A stretch of DNA of 64,000 nt. Origin: Lumbricus terrestris. Taxonomy: Eukaryota; Annelida; Clitellata; Crassiclitellata; Lumbricidae. The DNA lies in assembly GCA_949752735.1 (NCBI GenBank), contig OX457038.1:18621081-18685080 (forward strand), in the 5' to 3' direction. Shown here piece after piece: positions 37,010 to 52,000 of this stretch. The position numbers were made by a program, and so were the translations under genes. Under the pieces are notes generated by a model that saw only the letters and a list, made by a program, of their open reading frames with translations, had not been told where the DNA came from and ran no database searches. Position 1 is the stretch's first letter. Each line of letters starts with the position of its first letter.

Positions 37010-40000
37010 GTGAGATTCACACGTCATGTATTACAATATCAAGTTTAAAGAAGCATTATTGACTTGCATTCTGCATGTTCTAAACTCATATAGGTCTCTG
37101 TAGGTCTTGTAATTCATGTCGTTCATGGACTGATAAAAATGCTATAGCCTAATATTGTTGTCGTTTAAGTCTTAATTATTTCTTTGTGGTTAAAGTATGA
37201 TGCTAAAGACGTGCCTGACGGTGAGACTATCAAGCGCAATACAATGAACATTGATCTAGATTTTGTTGTATATTTATATCAACTTTGCATTTGACCCGCG
37301 TTGGAAGATGATTATTGGCCTATCAAGTCCTTGTAGTTTTCCCAGGCCCTATTTTTCATATGACAAAATAGCATCCTTCTGACAGCTTCATTGCCCAATC
37401 AATAGGTTTCCACCGGGACGTAGGTGCTATTATCCGAAAACACTCCGCAGCAGCTGCATATTGAGTTATTGAGGCGCATTTGAGGTATTTGAGGCATTAT
37501 TGAGGCCTATTTGCTGTGCTTTATAGCCATTAAACGTACTATATGCTACTTCAATTGGTGACTGTTTGTGGAGACTGGATCTCATCTCTGCTTCATTGGA
37601 CGAGTCAAATGATTATGAGTCTGCAGTCCCTGACCTTGAAAGTCATCCGTAGCTTTAAGCTCTGAAGCTAGTTTCAAATACACTGGACTGGACAGCCGTT
37701 GAAACGCTTGACCTCTTGTTGACCTCTTGTTGACCCTTGACATTTGTTGACCCTTCTTGCTCTGACCCCTCTTCAAACCGTCTAAGTTGGACCAAAATCC
37801 TGACTGATACTCATCTGGACCTAAGATCAGATGTTGATAGGTTGCCCACTCGACTGATTGACTAATCTGTGGATTAATTGATCTAGGCATTCTCTTCTCT
37901 GACTATAAGACGGTTTCAAAGACGCTTTCTGCACAAAGAGTCGATAAGAACCATAATTGTATCTATTATATCGATTTATTGAACTTCGTTTGTTAGAGCG
38001 GTGCGACTGTTCTGGCTTTGAAAGTCTACTTGAGGTTTAGTGCGTCAGCACCGATTAGATTAAAACGCTAATCAAACTACTGACCTCTATCGCTCGGATT
38101 CATGCTGTTGATTGTCGAATGCCTGTCATCGAGATAGCGTATTCTCAACAGCGATTAAGTTTTTTACTTGGTCATAATTTCAACCAGTTTTCAACCAACC
38201 TGCGTACTCAAGTAACTCAACACCCATAACGCTAATACGGTTCAGAGACAGAGACTTAGAGAGATTTTGAACCCCGTCTTCACACTAACCATGCATGCAA
38301 AGTCCATTTAGTATCAAATTGTCTCAATCTGGAAGCATGGAAGCGGTATCCAAAATAAATCGATTTACATTGATCCAGCCCAGTTTTTTCAATTGAGGAC
38401 GGCTCATGTTCACAGCCTGCTGAGCACTACCAAAAAGCCATAAATAATAAGAGTCATTCAGAATTATTCGCAGATAGGTTCGCTTCTCGTGAGCCGCTAC
38501 TGAAAATATATCCACGTATTTGTGTATATTGATGTAGCCTACTTGTGTCTTATCCAGATTCGTCTGAAAAAACCTTCTATCTCAATGCATTTCTCTTTAT
38601 GATACCTTCCTTTTGGAAGAACAGACAGTTTAGCTGGGCCCAGTCTCTTATGTAATGGTTGATCATTTATGCAGCGTCTTTTGGGGGCAATTGCGATGTC
38701 GCTGACCATTGATATAGCGCATTTTTAGCGTGCACAAAACTCGTATAATCATATGATGTTATTGTTGAATTGAGCAGCCAGTACATCGTCGTCGAAGTTC
38801 GGATATGAAACAGGCAAGACGTACGAGTATGCGTACGAGAGTGACATCAAAACGACGGTGCCCGGTCGAATGACCGAGCACTCGAGCCTTCACATGAGAT
38901 CGACTGTACAGATCGAGGTCGTTTCCACCTGCGAAATGGTCCTCAGGGTCAGTGCATGTATACCTCTATCGATTCCATAGATCAGATCAACTGCCGGGTC
39001 TCCTTATCATTATGTGGATATTGTGGCCTTTACTATGGGTCAATTTTGTCTAACTTTCGCATCACAATTGCTTCAGTTGTCGTATACCTAAAAGTCGTTC
39101 AGTATAGGTCTTGTGATTTCTAAATGTTTAAGCAATTACGCCACTGGCTTCATTATATTATAAGGAACTCAATATTAACTAACTAGCTTTTGAATGCTCA
39201 CTTAAACATTTAACCTGCAGCAGCCTGCGTGTCCATATGGCAACTAGTCATAACCGCCAGATCCTAACTAATTATAATCTGAAAATTATCTGAATGTGTA
39301 ATAATATTCTCCACTCGACAATCTTGCGTTTGCTAAACATTATGGAAACTATAGGTTCACCGGCGTTACCCCAAATGCTGAATTTCTGCTTGTTTTCTTG
39401 ATCAGCTGTCGGAAGTCTCTCTCCAAGACTCGAACCCGACAAACATCGAAAGCCGACAACATGTCGCAAACGCCGTCGCCTTCAAAACGGGATTACAGGT
39501 CAGTCAGTCAATCTGTCAACCAGTCAATCAATCAGTCAGTCAGTAAATCAATCAATCAATCAGTCAGTTAGTCAGTCAGTCAATCTGCCAATCAGTCAAT
39601 CAAACAATCAATCTATCAATCTGATGCACAGTCTAACTGTCAGCCATTCTGCCATTCAGTAAATCTGTCAGTCGGTTAGTCAGTGAGACAGACAGTGGGT
39701 AATTTAGTCATTTAAACTAACTTATTAATTGAAGTCAAATACGTTGAAAAATTTAGAAACTAAATATTCCGATAATATTTCCTATTCAGCAAGCGAAAGC
39801 ACAACGAAAATCTTTTTCTGCTACGTCCCTCAGTCAAAGTGGAATGTCGTTGTTATATCTGTGTTAGTCGAAGACATTGGCCTTCTCGTTCATCGATGGC
39901 CAAATCGACTCGATCTGCCCCGACACATCCGATGAGACGTGGGCAGTGAACATCAAGCGAGGTGTTCTATCCGCATTCCAGAACACCATGACGACTCTGA

Positions 40001-43000
40001 CGGGTGCATCGAACGCCCGAGAGATGGACGTCTCAGGCAGCTGTCCAGTCCGCTACGACCAGCTGTCCGGTGGATGGGGAACGCGCAAGGTCAAGAAGAC
40101 CAAGGACCTCCTCGCATGCACTGACAGACAGTCCGGCCAGACCATCTTCCAAGCTGTCCAATACGACGCCGCATCTGTACGTATAACCATGCAAAAATAA
40201 TACACAAAATGTAATAATAACCATATCTAAGTTATATGGCGCTTATGCGCTTGTTTAGTCCAACCAGTTATAAATCAATTTAAAACAGTTTATCAAGTTA
40301 TAAATTGTATGTCTTAGGTCTATAGACTTAGGATAATTTTGGCCAGCCATGCTACAATGAAGCTATATACAAAAATCCAGAATTGGATTAGAGCCAAGAC
40401 TTTTAACAATGCATCAACTTCAAATGTTGCCAACATTTCCTCAACCAGAGTTCGTCTCTGTTTAGAGGATCGCTGGAAGAGAAGCGTGCAGTGAAACGAG
40501 CGGTGACTTGGGGCTAACTAACTGTATGATAATGCTGAGTGTTGCATCAGCTGGTGATGATGTTGTTGTTGTCGTTGTTGTCGTGTAGGACATTCAGTCG
40601 ATGCCACTGATGAAGAGCAGCCACAGCTGCGAGCAGGAGATCAACAACCGCGAGCGAATCATCTCAAAGACATCGTGCAGCGAAGTGCACGTCTTCCGTC
40701 CATTCGCCCGTGACGACAGCGGCGCCACAACCGAAGTCACCTACAAACTGGAGTTCCAGCGAAAGACGGACGCAGTCTCCAATCAAGCAGGTAACAAACT
40801 AACAATACACCTGTGGTCCTTGTATAGAAAACATTGACTTATACGGCGCCAGTAGAACACTCATTAGAGGAAGAACAGCTATTTAATCAGATGAGGTTTA
40901 AAGTTTGCCAAGATCGTCAATTCCGCGAGATTATCAACTTTGCTGAATTTTAAGGAAATTTATATGACCATTGCTCAATAGCTATTGTGGGCCTTGTCGT
41001 CTTGATCGGGTTTACTCGTGATATCAAACTGAAATATCCAATTTCAGTCTGCCATGCGACCATAATCTTCTTATATGGTCGATTGGTCATAAAGTAACAT
41101 CCTTTTAAAGCTCTCAAGGGTGCTAAAACGTGGATAAGCAACAGTTCTCAAAAGAAGTGATTCACCATGGCTTCCTTTTAATATACTCCTCCACCTGCTT
41201 TTCTTCTCCTAATCTCAATGCTTCTGATCCCACTTGCAGATCCAGTCGTTGAGAAACCAGTGACTTAATGTATTGGTTGTAAATGCTTACGGTGAGATGT
41301 GTTCTGTTTTCAAAAAGCAGCAATCTCACGAACTCGCAGCAATCTGCTGTACGACCACCGACTGAGCGATGAGGAGATGGCTGAGAATGTTCGGGAAGCC
41401 AAGGCCTCACTGACGAACCTCTGTCGCCAGACGGAGGTCGATGTCCGCCCAGACGCCCCTGGACTCTTCAACGGACTGGTCAAACAGATGCGCAAGCTGG
41501 ATGCCTCGAACCTCAAGAGACTCCAGTCTGTTCTGAAGACCGGAATGTGCCAGAAGGCCGAGTAAGACTTACATTTCAAATTCAATAATTTCATTCCCAT
41601 TAGATGATTAGAACATACTGATTTATTTGAGTATATTAGGACATTACTGCACTGTGAGAAGCAGTCAATATTGCAAGTGATCAAGGACAGACGATCGAGG
41701 TCATTCCGTTTTGAAACCGTGGATCGCCAACAAATGGTTGGCGTCAGAAACCGATTATTTTGAAGATATGGACTGATTGATACAGATCTAATCGGATAAT
41801 GGTGGCATGCTCACAATGCTCACAATGATGAAACTGTGACAATCAAGATTTAGCTCAACTTGATTGATTTATATCTGCATATGTGTCGACTTTGATTTTC
41901 GTGCTTTCTGAAAACTTTCACGAATTGTGGTAGACATATACAATGCTGTTAAGTTGAATCACATCAAATACCGGTACCAGGTATAGTGTTAACTGCTATA
42001 TTATTATTATGTAGAATGTAGCTCACCAGATTGCATTTCAAGGGTATAGTCCACTATGCAGCCTGTGGCATACTGTGGTATAATAGGCCTACCGTGGTCA
42101 TACTAAGATAATCGTATTTGGCAATGAAGGCCTATTGTATTAGATATATAATTATATATAGGGTGACAGGATGATGTTACTGATATTTTGTTGTGTCTTA
42201 CAGCCAGTACTTCCGTGATGCTCTGCCCGTCCTTGGAACAACAGGAGGCGTAGTCGTGATGCGTGATCTGATGACCGAGGCGGGTAAGGCCAGCGATGCG
42301 GAGGCCGAGAGATGGTTAACATCGATCGCCTTCATCAGCAACCCAACACCTGACATGATTAAGGAAATACAGGTGATGATGATTCATACGCGTTCATAAG
42401 TTAAAAAACGTGGATTCAAAACGACCTAAATCTTCATTGATTTTGCTCTCTTTTGTTTTATCTAAATTAAGCATTTGGCCTAGAGCAGAGTTCCAAGTCG
42501 AGTTTAATAACAAATTAGTCTATGACCATATTGAATCCCCGAGACCATGGTCATGCTCTTTCTCTATTTATCAGTTGTTATTTAGGGTATGTTTTTTCTG
42601 TTCATTTTTGATCTATTTTTCGCGTAGTTCCGTCTTATAGTTTAGTCTTAATTGGGGCTCACAGTTGACAGTTTCTCAATGTTTGTGATTATTCTTGTTT
42701 TCACTGTTTACCTTGTAGCCACTGTTGACGTCTGACTTTGAGCGATCTGCCCTTCCGGTCAGTTCTCTGATCAACACCTACTGTCAACTGTACAACGACC
42801 AGGACAGCGCTGAGGTCCAGGATATGTTGAAGACGATGGAGACCAAACTGAACTACAACTGCAAGTACGAAACAGAGGCACAGAGATCTAGCATGCTGAA
42901 GGCCCTTAAGGCGATCGGAAATGCCGGTAACGCTGAACGGGTCGTCCCAACACTCAACCGATGCATTGCCAACAACGAAGTTCCCATTGCGCTCAGAGTC

Positions 43001-46000
43001 GCCGCCATCTCCGCATTCCGACGCATCTCGTGCTCTGCCGAGGTAAGCTGACTTAGGCCCTATACGTTATACGTTTTAAAAGTTCGAACCTGATCAGCAA
43101 TCATACATTGTTCGGTCACATTTTAAATAAGACTTAAATTTGAGTTTTGTTTTTGACAGTATAACTTTAAAAATGTTGTCTTCCGGAATGTACCATCACT
43201 GCGGGCGATGGCTTCTGTTGTTCTAATAGTAAAGAGCGCCACAGCTAAAAACCTATCGAGGGCGATATTCGTCTTTAATGTTGTTTCTGCTTCAAATGCA
43301 TCAAAATGCGCAAAATTTGAAAGTTAATTAGGAACAGCAGAATACTGTAAGCATAGCAACATGGACCTGTCCTCACTGACATACGATGCTTGACAACCTC
43401 AGTTGATGACCATTCTGTACGATCAATCAACCTTTCGTAGAGATAATTATTATGAAGGAATGGCTTCACTCGGCTTATCGAAGTTGGCTACATTCTCAAA
43501 CTAAAAGATAGCGTGTGTAAATTAGTATATTATTATTTGTATGCTGGACCATTTCTAGACGTTGTTTTGCATTTGTCTTCTGACAGAGAACTGATCTGAT
43601 CACCCTCATGGAGAACAAGCAAGCTGACGCTGAACTGCGAATCATGTCTTACCTGGCAGCGATGCAATGCGCCAACGAAGACATCGTTGGACGCGTTCGA
43701 ACGATGCTCGAATCAGACGAAGTGAACCAGGTCGGTTCGTTCATCTGGACCCACCTCACGAACCTCCAGGAGACGTCCTGCCCGATGAAGTCTGACATCC
43801 AGGACCTGCTCAAGGACGTCGTGCTCAGCAAGGCCTACGACCTTGACAAGAGGAAGTTCTCTCGCAACATCGAACTGTCCGGCTTCTCGGAGGTCTTCAA
43901 CATGGGTGCTGTGCTCGAGAGCAACCTCATCTGGTCGGCTCAGTCTTACGTCCCGCGGTCAGCGATGGTCAATCTGACGGTCGATGTCTTCGGTCAGTCC
44001 ATCAACTTCGTCGAATTCGGAGGCCGCGCTCAGGGACTCGAGTCTCTGCTTGAGAAATTCTTTGGTCCAGGTTCTGACAACTCCATCCGCCAGAAAAGAG
44101 CAGTCGTCCGTGACGAAGTTCTCAACATCATCGACAGAAAGGTAGTTATATATACTCAGACCCCTTAGAAGTGACATATGCCTCATTTCAAGTTAGAGAG
44201 TAATGAGGTCGTAGAAGAAGAGTACTGGTCCATCACCACTCTAAATTCAGCTTTCGGAATGACCTCGTGATTTGTAATAAATGCTAGGAGAATGGATTCA
44301 CATATAGTAAAAACGCATACGATGCAACATAGGCCTATAAGATCTATGGATATGCTAAGACCAGCTTGCCTTTTAACCATTTTGTAGCGTAACAACAATT
44401 AACCTATAGATCTAATACTTCAGAATGAACGGATTGAGATTTTCATGCATTTCTTCTCTTATCGAAAGGTTTTAATAGTGTATCTATGTCCTACAAATCT
44501 CCCTGATCAATATTCTCCGGGAAACATTCTTTATCAGAAACTTCATGCATATAATATAGGGTCGACCGGGGGGTTATGGAACCCTTAAGCCATTTGGCTA
44601 TTATATGCTTAGGTTTGAATAAATATTACAACGTGAATATTCTATTTCAAAGTACTCTAGGAGAGGTACTTGGAACGTTATTAAATGCTGGAAAATTTTA
44701 ACAGGTTTTTGTGAAAAATTCATAAATTGAATTTTTGTTTAGTGTCCATATCACCCCGTGATTGGGGGGATATGGACATGGGGTGTCCATATCGCCCCAC
44801 TAATGTCCATATCACCCCATAGCACCTGAATGACATGAAAGTTATTAAGAAACATTAAACAGTCATTGACTTTATGAGAACATTGGTAACCGGAACAAAA
44901 GGCAACACTTTGTGTCCATCTCTGAAGACACGGACATGGATGCTGGCACTGGAAAATCTTCCGGTTCAGTGAGTAACGTAGACATAGGCAATAGATCCAA
45001 TGCCATCGCCGGTACATTAAGCTGCCCAAACATTCCACGAGGATATGATGATGATACCATTGCTATTGGGGTATGATACATCTGTATACCAGATGTCTCT
45101 TCCTGTAGGTCTACATTGAGTGGCACATAGGCCTACTATGTAACCAGGGCCTCCTCCTGTAAGTTGAGCGACACTGACATAGGTGATGGTCCCAGTGATT
45201 CCTCTGATATGCCGCATGAGACAATCCCCACCACCGGTTGCTACATTAAGGTGGCCAAACATTGGGGATATACCAGATCTTTTCCTGCAGGTAGCACTGT
45301 TATCACATACGATGGATTCAGCGCTTCACTGCTGCACCTGCTAATTTGGCATTGTCTAAAGACCACTGAACCCTAATGTTTCTATTCTGGAACTCTCATT
45401 GCATTGTTTGCAATAATTCGGATCAAAAAAAGCAATTAAACGATACCAATATCAGTAACTTAGTCTGTTTAAAACATTCTTTAAGTACAAAAAACACAGC
45501 TGTGGAAGTATGGACATTCAGCCGGGGTGATATGGACAATGTCCATATCACCCCGGTGTCTCAGTGTCCATATCACCCCAATAGCAATGGTATATCAGAT
45601 CGTTAATTTCTCATGTTTAGGAATGACATAACGTGAAATAAAAGACACATATACATTGTCAAATAACCATTATTTAAAACTGCCAACTTCAAAATTTTAC
45701 ATCCCAAAGGCACCATTTTATATAATTTTCCAAATCAGGGTTAGCTATTATAGAGAAATCGGATAATTTAAAAAACAACGCATATAAATCTGAATTTTAC
45801 CATCGCGGCATCAGATTATAGTTGAAAGGTGAAGGACGAATGTGCATAGAGCTATAAACAGATTAGAGTTTATTATATTATCACATTTAGCTGTAGAAGA
45901 CCAGTGGCCATAACACCCAGGGTGTCCATAACCCCCCGGGTGACCCTAAGGGAGTCAATAGACAGGCAATTAGGACGTCTGTCTGTTTGTTTGTCTGTGT

Positions 46001-49000
46001 GTCTAGTACCCGAAGATGCGTGACGATCTGTCGCTGTCCTACTACATGCGAGTCTTCGGCAACGAAATCCGATCGGGAGAGATCAACGACTTCGATTTCG
46101 AAGGCATCAAGAACCGATACAACTTCCTCGACTGGATGATCAAGCTGGCCCAGGACAACCGCATCGACGTCACCCGCAACTTCCTCTTCCTCGACTCCAC
46201 CTTCACCGTTCCAACTGGCGTCGGCATGCCTCTGAGGCTCGGCGTCGAAGGAACGGCCACGATCGCATTCACCGCATCCGGAAAGGTTGACGTCCTCAAG
46301 ATGTTGAGCTCTCCATCGAACTTCGACATCAGCGGATCGATCCGACCAAGCGCTGCGATCGAGATCCGTGGAGAGATGGGGGTCTGCGCCCATTTCGCAA
46401 GGACCGGACTTAAGACCGTCAACCTTCTGCACACAAGCAGGATCCTCGACGGAAAGATCCAGCTGCAGGACGGAAAGATCTTCAATGTCGACCTCAACCT
46501 TCCTCAAGAGAAAGTGGAGATTTTCACCGCTGAGTAAGTATATACCGAAGACACAGAGCAGCACTATGACGACTACGACAACGACTACGACAACGACATC
46601 ATCATCGTCTCATCTTTCATCATCATGGTCTCATATTTCATCAACATGGTCTCATCTTTCATTATCATGGTCTCATCTTTCATCATCTTGGTCTCATCTT
46701 TCATTATCATGGTCTCATCTTTCATTATCATGGTCTCATCTTTCATTATCATGGTCTCATCTTTCATCAAGAATTAAACCAATTAAATCAATACTGAACA
46801 AGGTCTCTAATAATTATTATAATCACAGTGGCATGCATAAGGATTTCTAGACTGCCTTCTAGCGAATAAAAATATCAATGTCATTGATGGTGAAAGATGA
46901 TACCATGATGGTGTCGTTGTCATAGTGCTACTCTGTATCAGATGATTACTACATTATTCTTAGAAAGCGATTCGCACGAATTTCGTTTCCTAAAACATTT
47001 GTTGAGACATTAGTTTTTAAATATTCCAGATCTCACTTCTACGTTACCTACCGAGACCAGGACCGCGAACAGACGGCGTTGAGACCAGACGGCTTCGAGA
47101 AGAAGGAGTGCACTGGACCCAAGGTCACCTACATCTTCGGAGTCGAAGTGTGCGGAGAGGTATCGCTGAAAGGTCCCTTCGTCGCTAAGGCTTACGTCAA
47201 CAAACAGGATACACACACCGGTTACCACTTCGAAGCTGGATACCGCCAGTCAGAGGTAGGTTGGTCTAAAACTCTTCTGTAAGAACTAACTGGCTATATC
47301 TATCTCACAGACTGCATACATCATTGAACATGACCAAAATTTTGCACCCATCCCTAGAGGAAGGGATATAGATATGATGCAATAGAGGCGTTATATAGGC
47401 TAAATGGTCTGATATTTATTTGACTGAGTGATCGGTTCAATTGATTTTTAAATTTCCAGTTGATAGATTGACCTAGCTCTTTAGGCTACTGATAGGTTAA
47501 AGTGACTTGGTTTGCTTTAGACCTACAATTGATTGATTGATCGATTGATTGATTAATTAATCTCTTTATTGTAGACTGAGAAGACGGAATCCGTTCGCGT
47601 GTCCCTCAACACTCCAGGATCCCGTATTGACCGAGAGATAACCGCCGACTTCAAACTCGATCGTGCCAACAGTCAGGTGGAGATGAACCTGAAGAGTCCG
47701 TGGAAGAGGGTCAGCGCCCAGGGTTCCCTCGTCAACTCAGCCGCCCTCAAGCGCGCCACCATGCGAGCAGTTCTTGACGAGACCATTGAGTACTCAGTCA
47801 CAGCCGAGGTCCAGATCGACGACAAGAGAGCGGAAGTCCGCTACATCCCGAACATCCGCCTGACCTACCCTGACCCGAGGACCCAGCAATCGGCGGAGGT
47901 CGTCTTCGACGGAAGCGTCGTCTACACCCGCGGAAAGAAGGTCGCAGCTAACCTGGCTCTACGCAATGCATTCCAGCAGCCAATCACCTTCGATGGTCAG
48001 TATCTGACGGAATGATCCTTTCAAATCTGATTAGATACAATATCTATAACTCTGGGAAAATTGAAATTACTATTCTTAAATAGCGATAAATAATTAAATA
48101 ATCATTTAACAATAGTGATTTCAAATTTCTTTTAGACCGGCGTCTAATAAAACATTAGATGACAATCAGATCAATAGAAAGAAGATCTCGATATCATTTT
48201 ATTGAATTGATATCAATGAGCTTGCATTATTACATTACACAAGTAGTGGTTAATGCTCGCATAGAGAACCATTAAATTTTTACAGTTTTTTTTATTTCTT
48301 TCCATGAGATCTAAAACACCCAGTTGTGTCATGAATTGTTAGTGTTATTTTCATATGCAAACAAACATATATCTAAATAACATGCTTTGTAAATAATGTA
48401 ACCTAAGTCAAAGATTACCGTATCCTCCTTTTCGGCTAATAACTTCGAAAACCCATAAATAAAAAATAACCTATAAACATAATATTATCCAAATATATTT
48501 GTTTAAATTGCGCATCCTATATTTAAGGCTATCCATCTGGTTAGCTCATAGGCCCTTCACTATCAATTCCATGATGATAATTGGATCCAATTGTCAGAAT
48601 GTGATCATGTTCTGTTTATTAGGAACCGTGATATTGCAAGATAAGAAGCAGGGTGGCAAGTACGACACGACCATCCAGTTCGCATCTCCATTCGTCAAGG
48701 CAAGTCTCACTGGATTCGTCAGCAACAGCCAGGAATCCGGAAACACGTGGTCCAGTCGCGCTGACCTCTCCTACCAGATTGTGGGAGAGAGAGCGAAGGA
48801 GAGAATCGTCATCAACCACAAATTCCGTGACCAGAGCACAAGCAATCTCCGATCCTACTCCACTGACCTGTAAGCATTGCTATCCATCTAATTACTATAG
48901 CGCCAGATTGCCAGTCGATATCGATTTTATTTTTCTTTATCCAAGGATCGCTCTGAACTGAGTTAGCGATCTCAGCACGAGCTAGTATAGTCGCTATCAT

Positions 49001-52000
49001 CACTAGAAGAACCTAATCTAACCCACTGCTTAAGTTTTCACGAAAATCCCCGTCTACAGACACTGTGGTTAGACTACAAATACAAGTTCATCATAATGCA
49101 TAATCGATTAGCTCTTGTATTTTTCAATTGGGTGACATATCTTAACGGGGTGGATATTCTTGTATGTTCAACTGATGTCTTTGCAATGTTTATGAATAGT
49201 CTGGTGTGTTCGTGTCTTTAAAATGACTTGGGTAATTGTGTTGTGTTCAGTTCTTGGACGTCAGTATTGCGCCCGCGCTACAACGGACAGGTCGGTCTTG
49301 AGCTGGGCTTCAGTCCAAACAGCCTGAAAACCAAAGTGGAAGTTGGAATTGATAACATCAAGAAGGTGACATTCGTACAGAGCGGAGCTTTCGACTTCAG
49401 CGGCCCCGACAAGAAGATCAACGGAGTGGTCAAGTTCGAACTGCCCTACAAGGTTCGCATCTCATCTTATCATATACAGACCTTGCCAACCTTGGCAACC
49501 TTAATGCGGCTAAGTTTGTGAGTAACGACCTAGAACCACGAAATGATTGACACCTTATAAAAATCAGAAATACTGGCGTCGGGTGATTAATTTTCCAATA
49601 ATTGTTTCAGAGAAAATTTTAGATCTGTGACGGACGTTAGTTATGGTACTTAGATATGCAATGATAGGTATGGTTTTTTGACAATGATTGTATTATAATA
49701 TATCATCAAATTAAAAAGAAATAGCCTATTACAGGCTTTAGGTATAGGCACCACTTGCCAATTATTGAATATCTGCCATACATTTATAATGTTTTAATTA
49801 AGCTGTTCTTCTCTAAGATCAGCTGAATGATCGTTTGCTTTTGTCAATCATAGAACTGGGATTACGAACTGAAGGTCGACCACATCCACAACTTGGAGAC
49901 GCTGCAGTCGAACGGCACCCTCAAGTACGGCGACAGCAAGCAGATGTCTCTGGACGTCGGTCTGAAGAGGGAGAACACAAGGTTCCTGAACATCCAGGGA
50001 GAGGCCATCTTCCGAATGCCGGAAGTAGAGATGAGCTTCACTCAGAGTCTGACCGAAAGGGCGCCGCGAGAATACTACGGACTGCTCAATGTCCAGGGAA
50101 TACCCAGACTGCAGAGCGCTAGAGTTACATCAGTGTACAAGATGGTGCCACGTCATGAGTTCTCCGCTGATGTCGCAGTAAACGGATGGCAGCCGATTTC
50201 AATCAAGACACACCTGAATCCGAACCTGAAGAACCTGGAGTCTCGCGCTGAGGTCACCTACGGCACTAAAAACTTCATGGCCGATGTCAACTGGCTGCAC
50301 CGAGGAACAGGAGCGGCCTTCAACACCCGCGCCAACGCCGAGGTCGCTTACCTTGGAAAAGCTCATGGAATCACCGCTGAAGTGTCAAGGCGCAACCAGG
50401 AGTTCACCACGAGCATCGAGGTCAAGATTGCCGAAAACAAGAAGGTTTCGCTCAGCAGCCAAGTCACCGCTATTAAGACGGAGCCCAAGGTCCAGGCAAG
50501 ACTTGAATGGCCCGACAACTTTGTGGCTTTGTCAGCAAACGGAAAGTACGAGACGAAAGGATGGTTGACCACGACGAACGACCTTGAGGGCAGCATTGAG
50601 TTCACGAGCTCCATGCCTCGATTTGAGAAACTTGGCGCTTCCTTCCGCCACGACCAGGGTGCCAAGTCAATGAAGACCATAGGGGAGATGTCATGGGCGA
50701 CTGACAAGAAGATCACCGGAGACTTTTCATACGACAAGAACAAGATCTCTCTCGACCTCACGACGCCATTTGTCGGCTACCAGGTCATCAAGGCCGAGGA
50801 TGCATACACACCAAAGGGCAAGATGTACGGACACACGACGAAGCTGAGCTGGGACGCGAACCAGATGGTCCTCACGATCACCGGAGAGTACAACAAACCT
50901 TCACTCAACGGCAGAGTTACTTTCACGAGTCCATTCCAAGGATTCGAGTCTCTATCAACGAGTCTGAAACACGCTGTGACCGGAGATAGCTACCAGACGA
51001 CCGCCGACGTGACCTGGGCCAGAGGTCAGCAGGTCACACTCGCCATGAACATGAACCACAACCGCAACGGATGGGCAATGACGAACAGCGGAGATCTCCA
51101 GGTTCAGACCCCGTTCCGTGGATACCGCGTGACAAAACTGACCTGGAGCCACCAGAACGACGCATCCAAGTGGAAGTGCCACAAGGAATTGGAATTCTCT
51201 GGACAGAAGTACATCTTGGACGTCGACAGTGCCCATAAGTTGACCCGCGTCGCTCGACAACTGACCGCCAAGGCTTCTTTCCAGAGCCCAATCCAAGGCT
51301 ACGAGAACCTGCGTTTCAGCTCCGAATACCAGCACGACCTGCGCGGAGTCAAGAGCGTCGGAAAATCAAGCGTGTCCTGGGGTCAGAAGAGCGTCGAGTT
51401 TGAGCACGATGTTACGTACTCTCCAAACGCAGCACTGTTGATCAAGGGACAATTGGCAACGCCCTTCCGTGGCATCGAAACGATCGGAATCGACCTCAAC
51501 AATCGCCGCAGTGGCAACACCTTCACTGCCGCTAACGAACTGAACATCGGTCGCTACGGAAGGTCGACGCTAGGAGGCACTATGACATACGATGGATACA
51601 GCATCGATGCCAACCTACGACTGACTACACCCTACCAGTACCTTGAGCGAGTCGCAACCTCGCTGAAGAACGCCAAACAGCAGGACGTCTGGGTGACGCA
51701 CGCTGATTTCGAATACGCCCCAGATAAATCGTATTCTGTGGACACACAGGTCGGCTGGGAATCGCAGAAGAAGTTGGAAGTGGAAGTCAAGACTCCTCAC
51801 AGCAACATGCAATCGATGAAGTTCAAATCTGGAGTCACTGGAACCCTAAGAAACTTCCAAGTGTCATCTGAACTGGAACACAACACCTTCCAAGAAAAGA
51901 TGACTTTCGCTCTGTCCGCTGACACTGCCAACACAAAGAACATGAACGCAATGGTTGAAATCAAGACACCATTCTCGTCGTTCTCCAACTTCAAAGCGAC

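Noticed and set aside
44751..45606. Overlapping short frames in the intron 10 element as a transposase gene
   Set aside because: Frames are short, interrupted and contain no recognisable transposase motif.
46368..46850. 160-codon Ser/Trp/His-rich frame and its minus-strand partner
   Set aside because: They arise from exon 11 in another frame plus the 21-bp intronic array, whose unit is a multiple of three.
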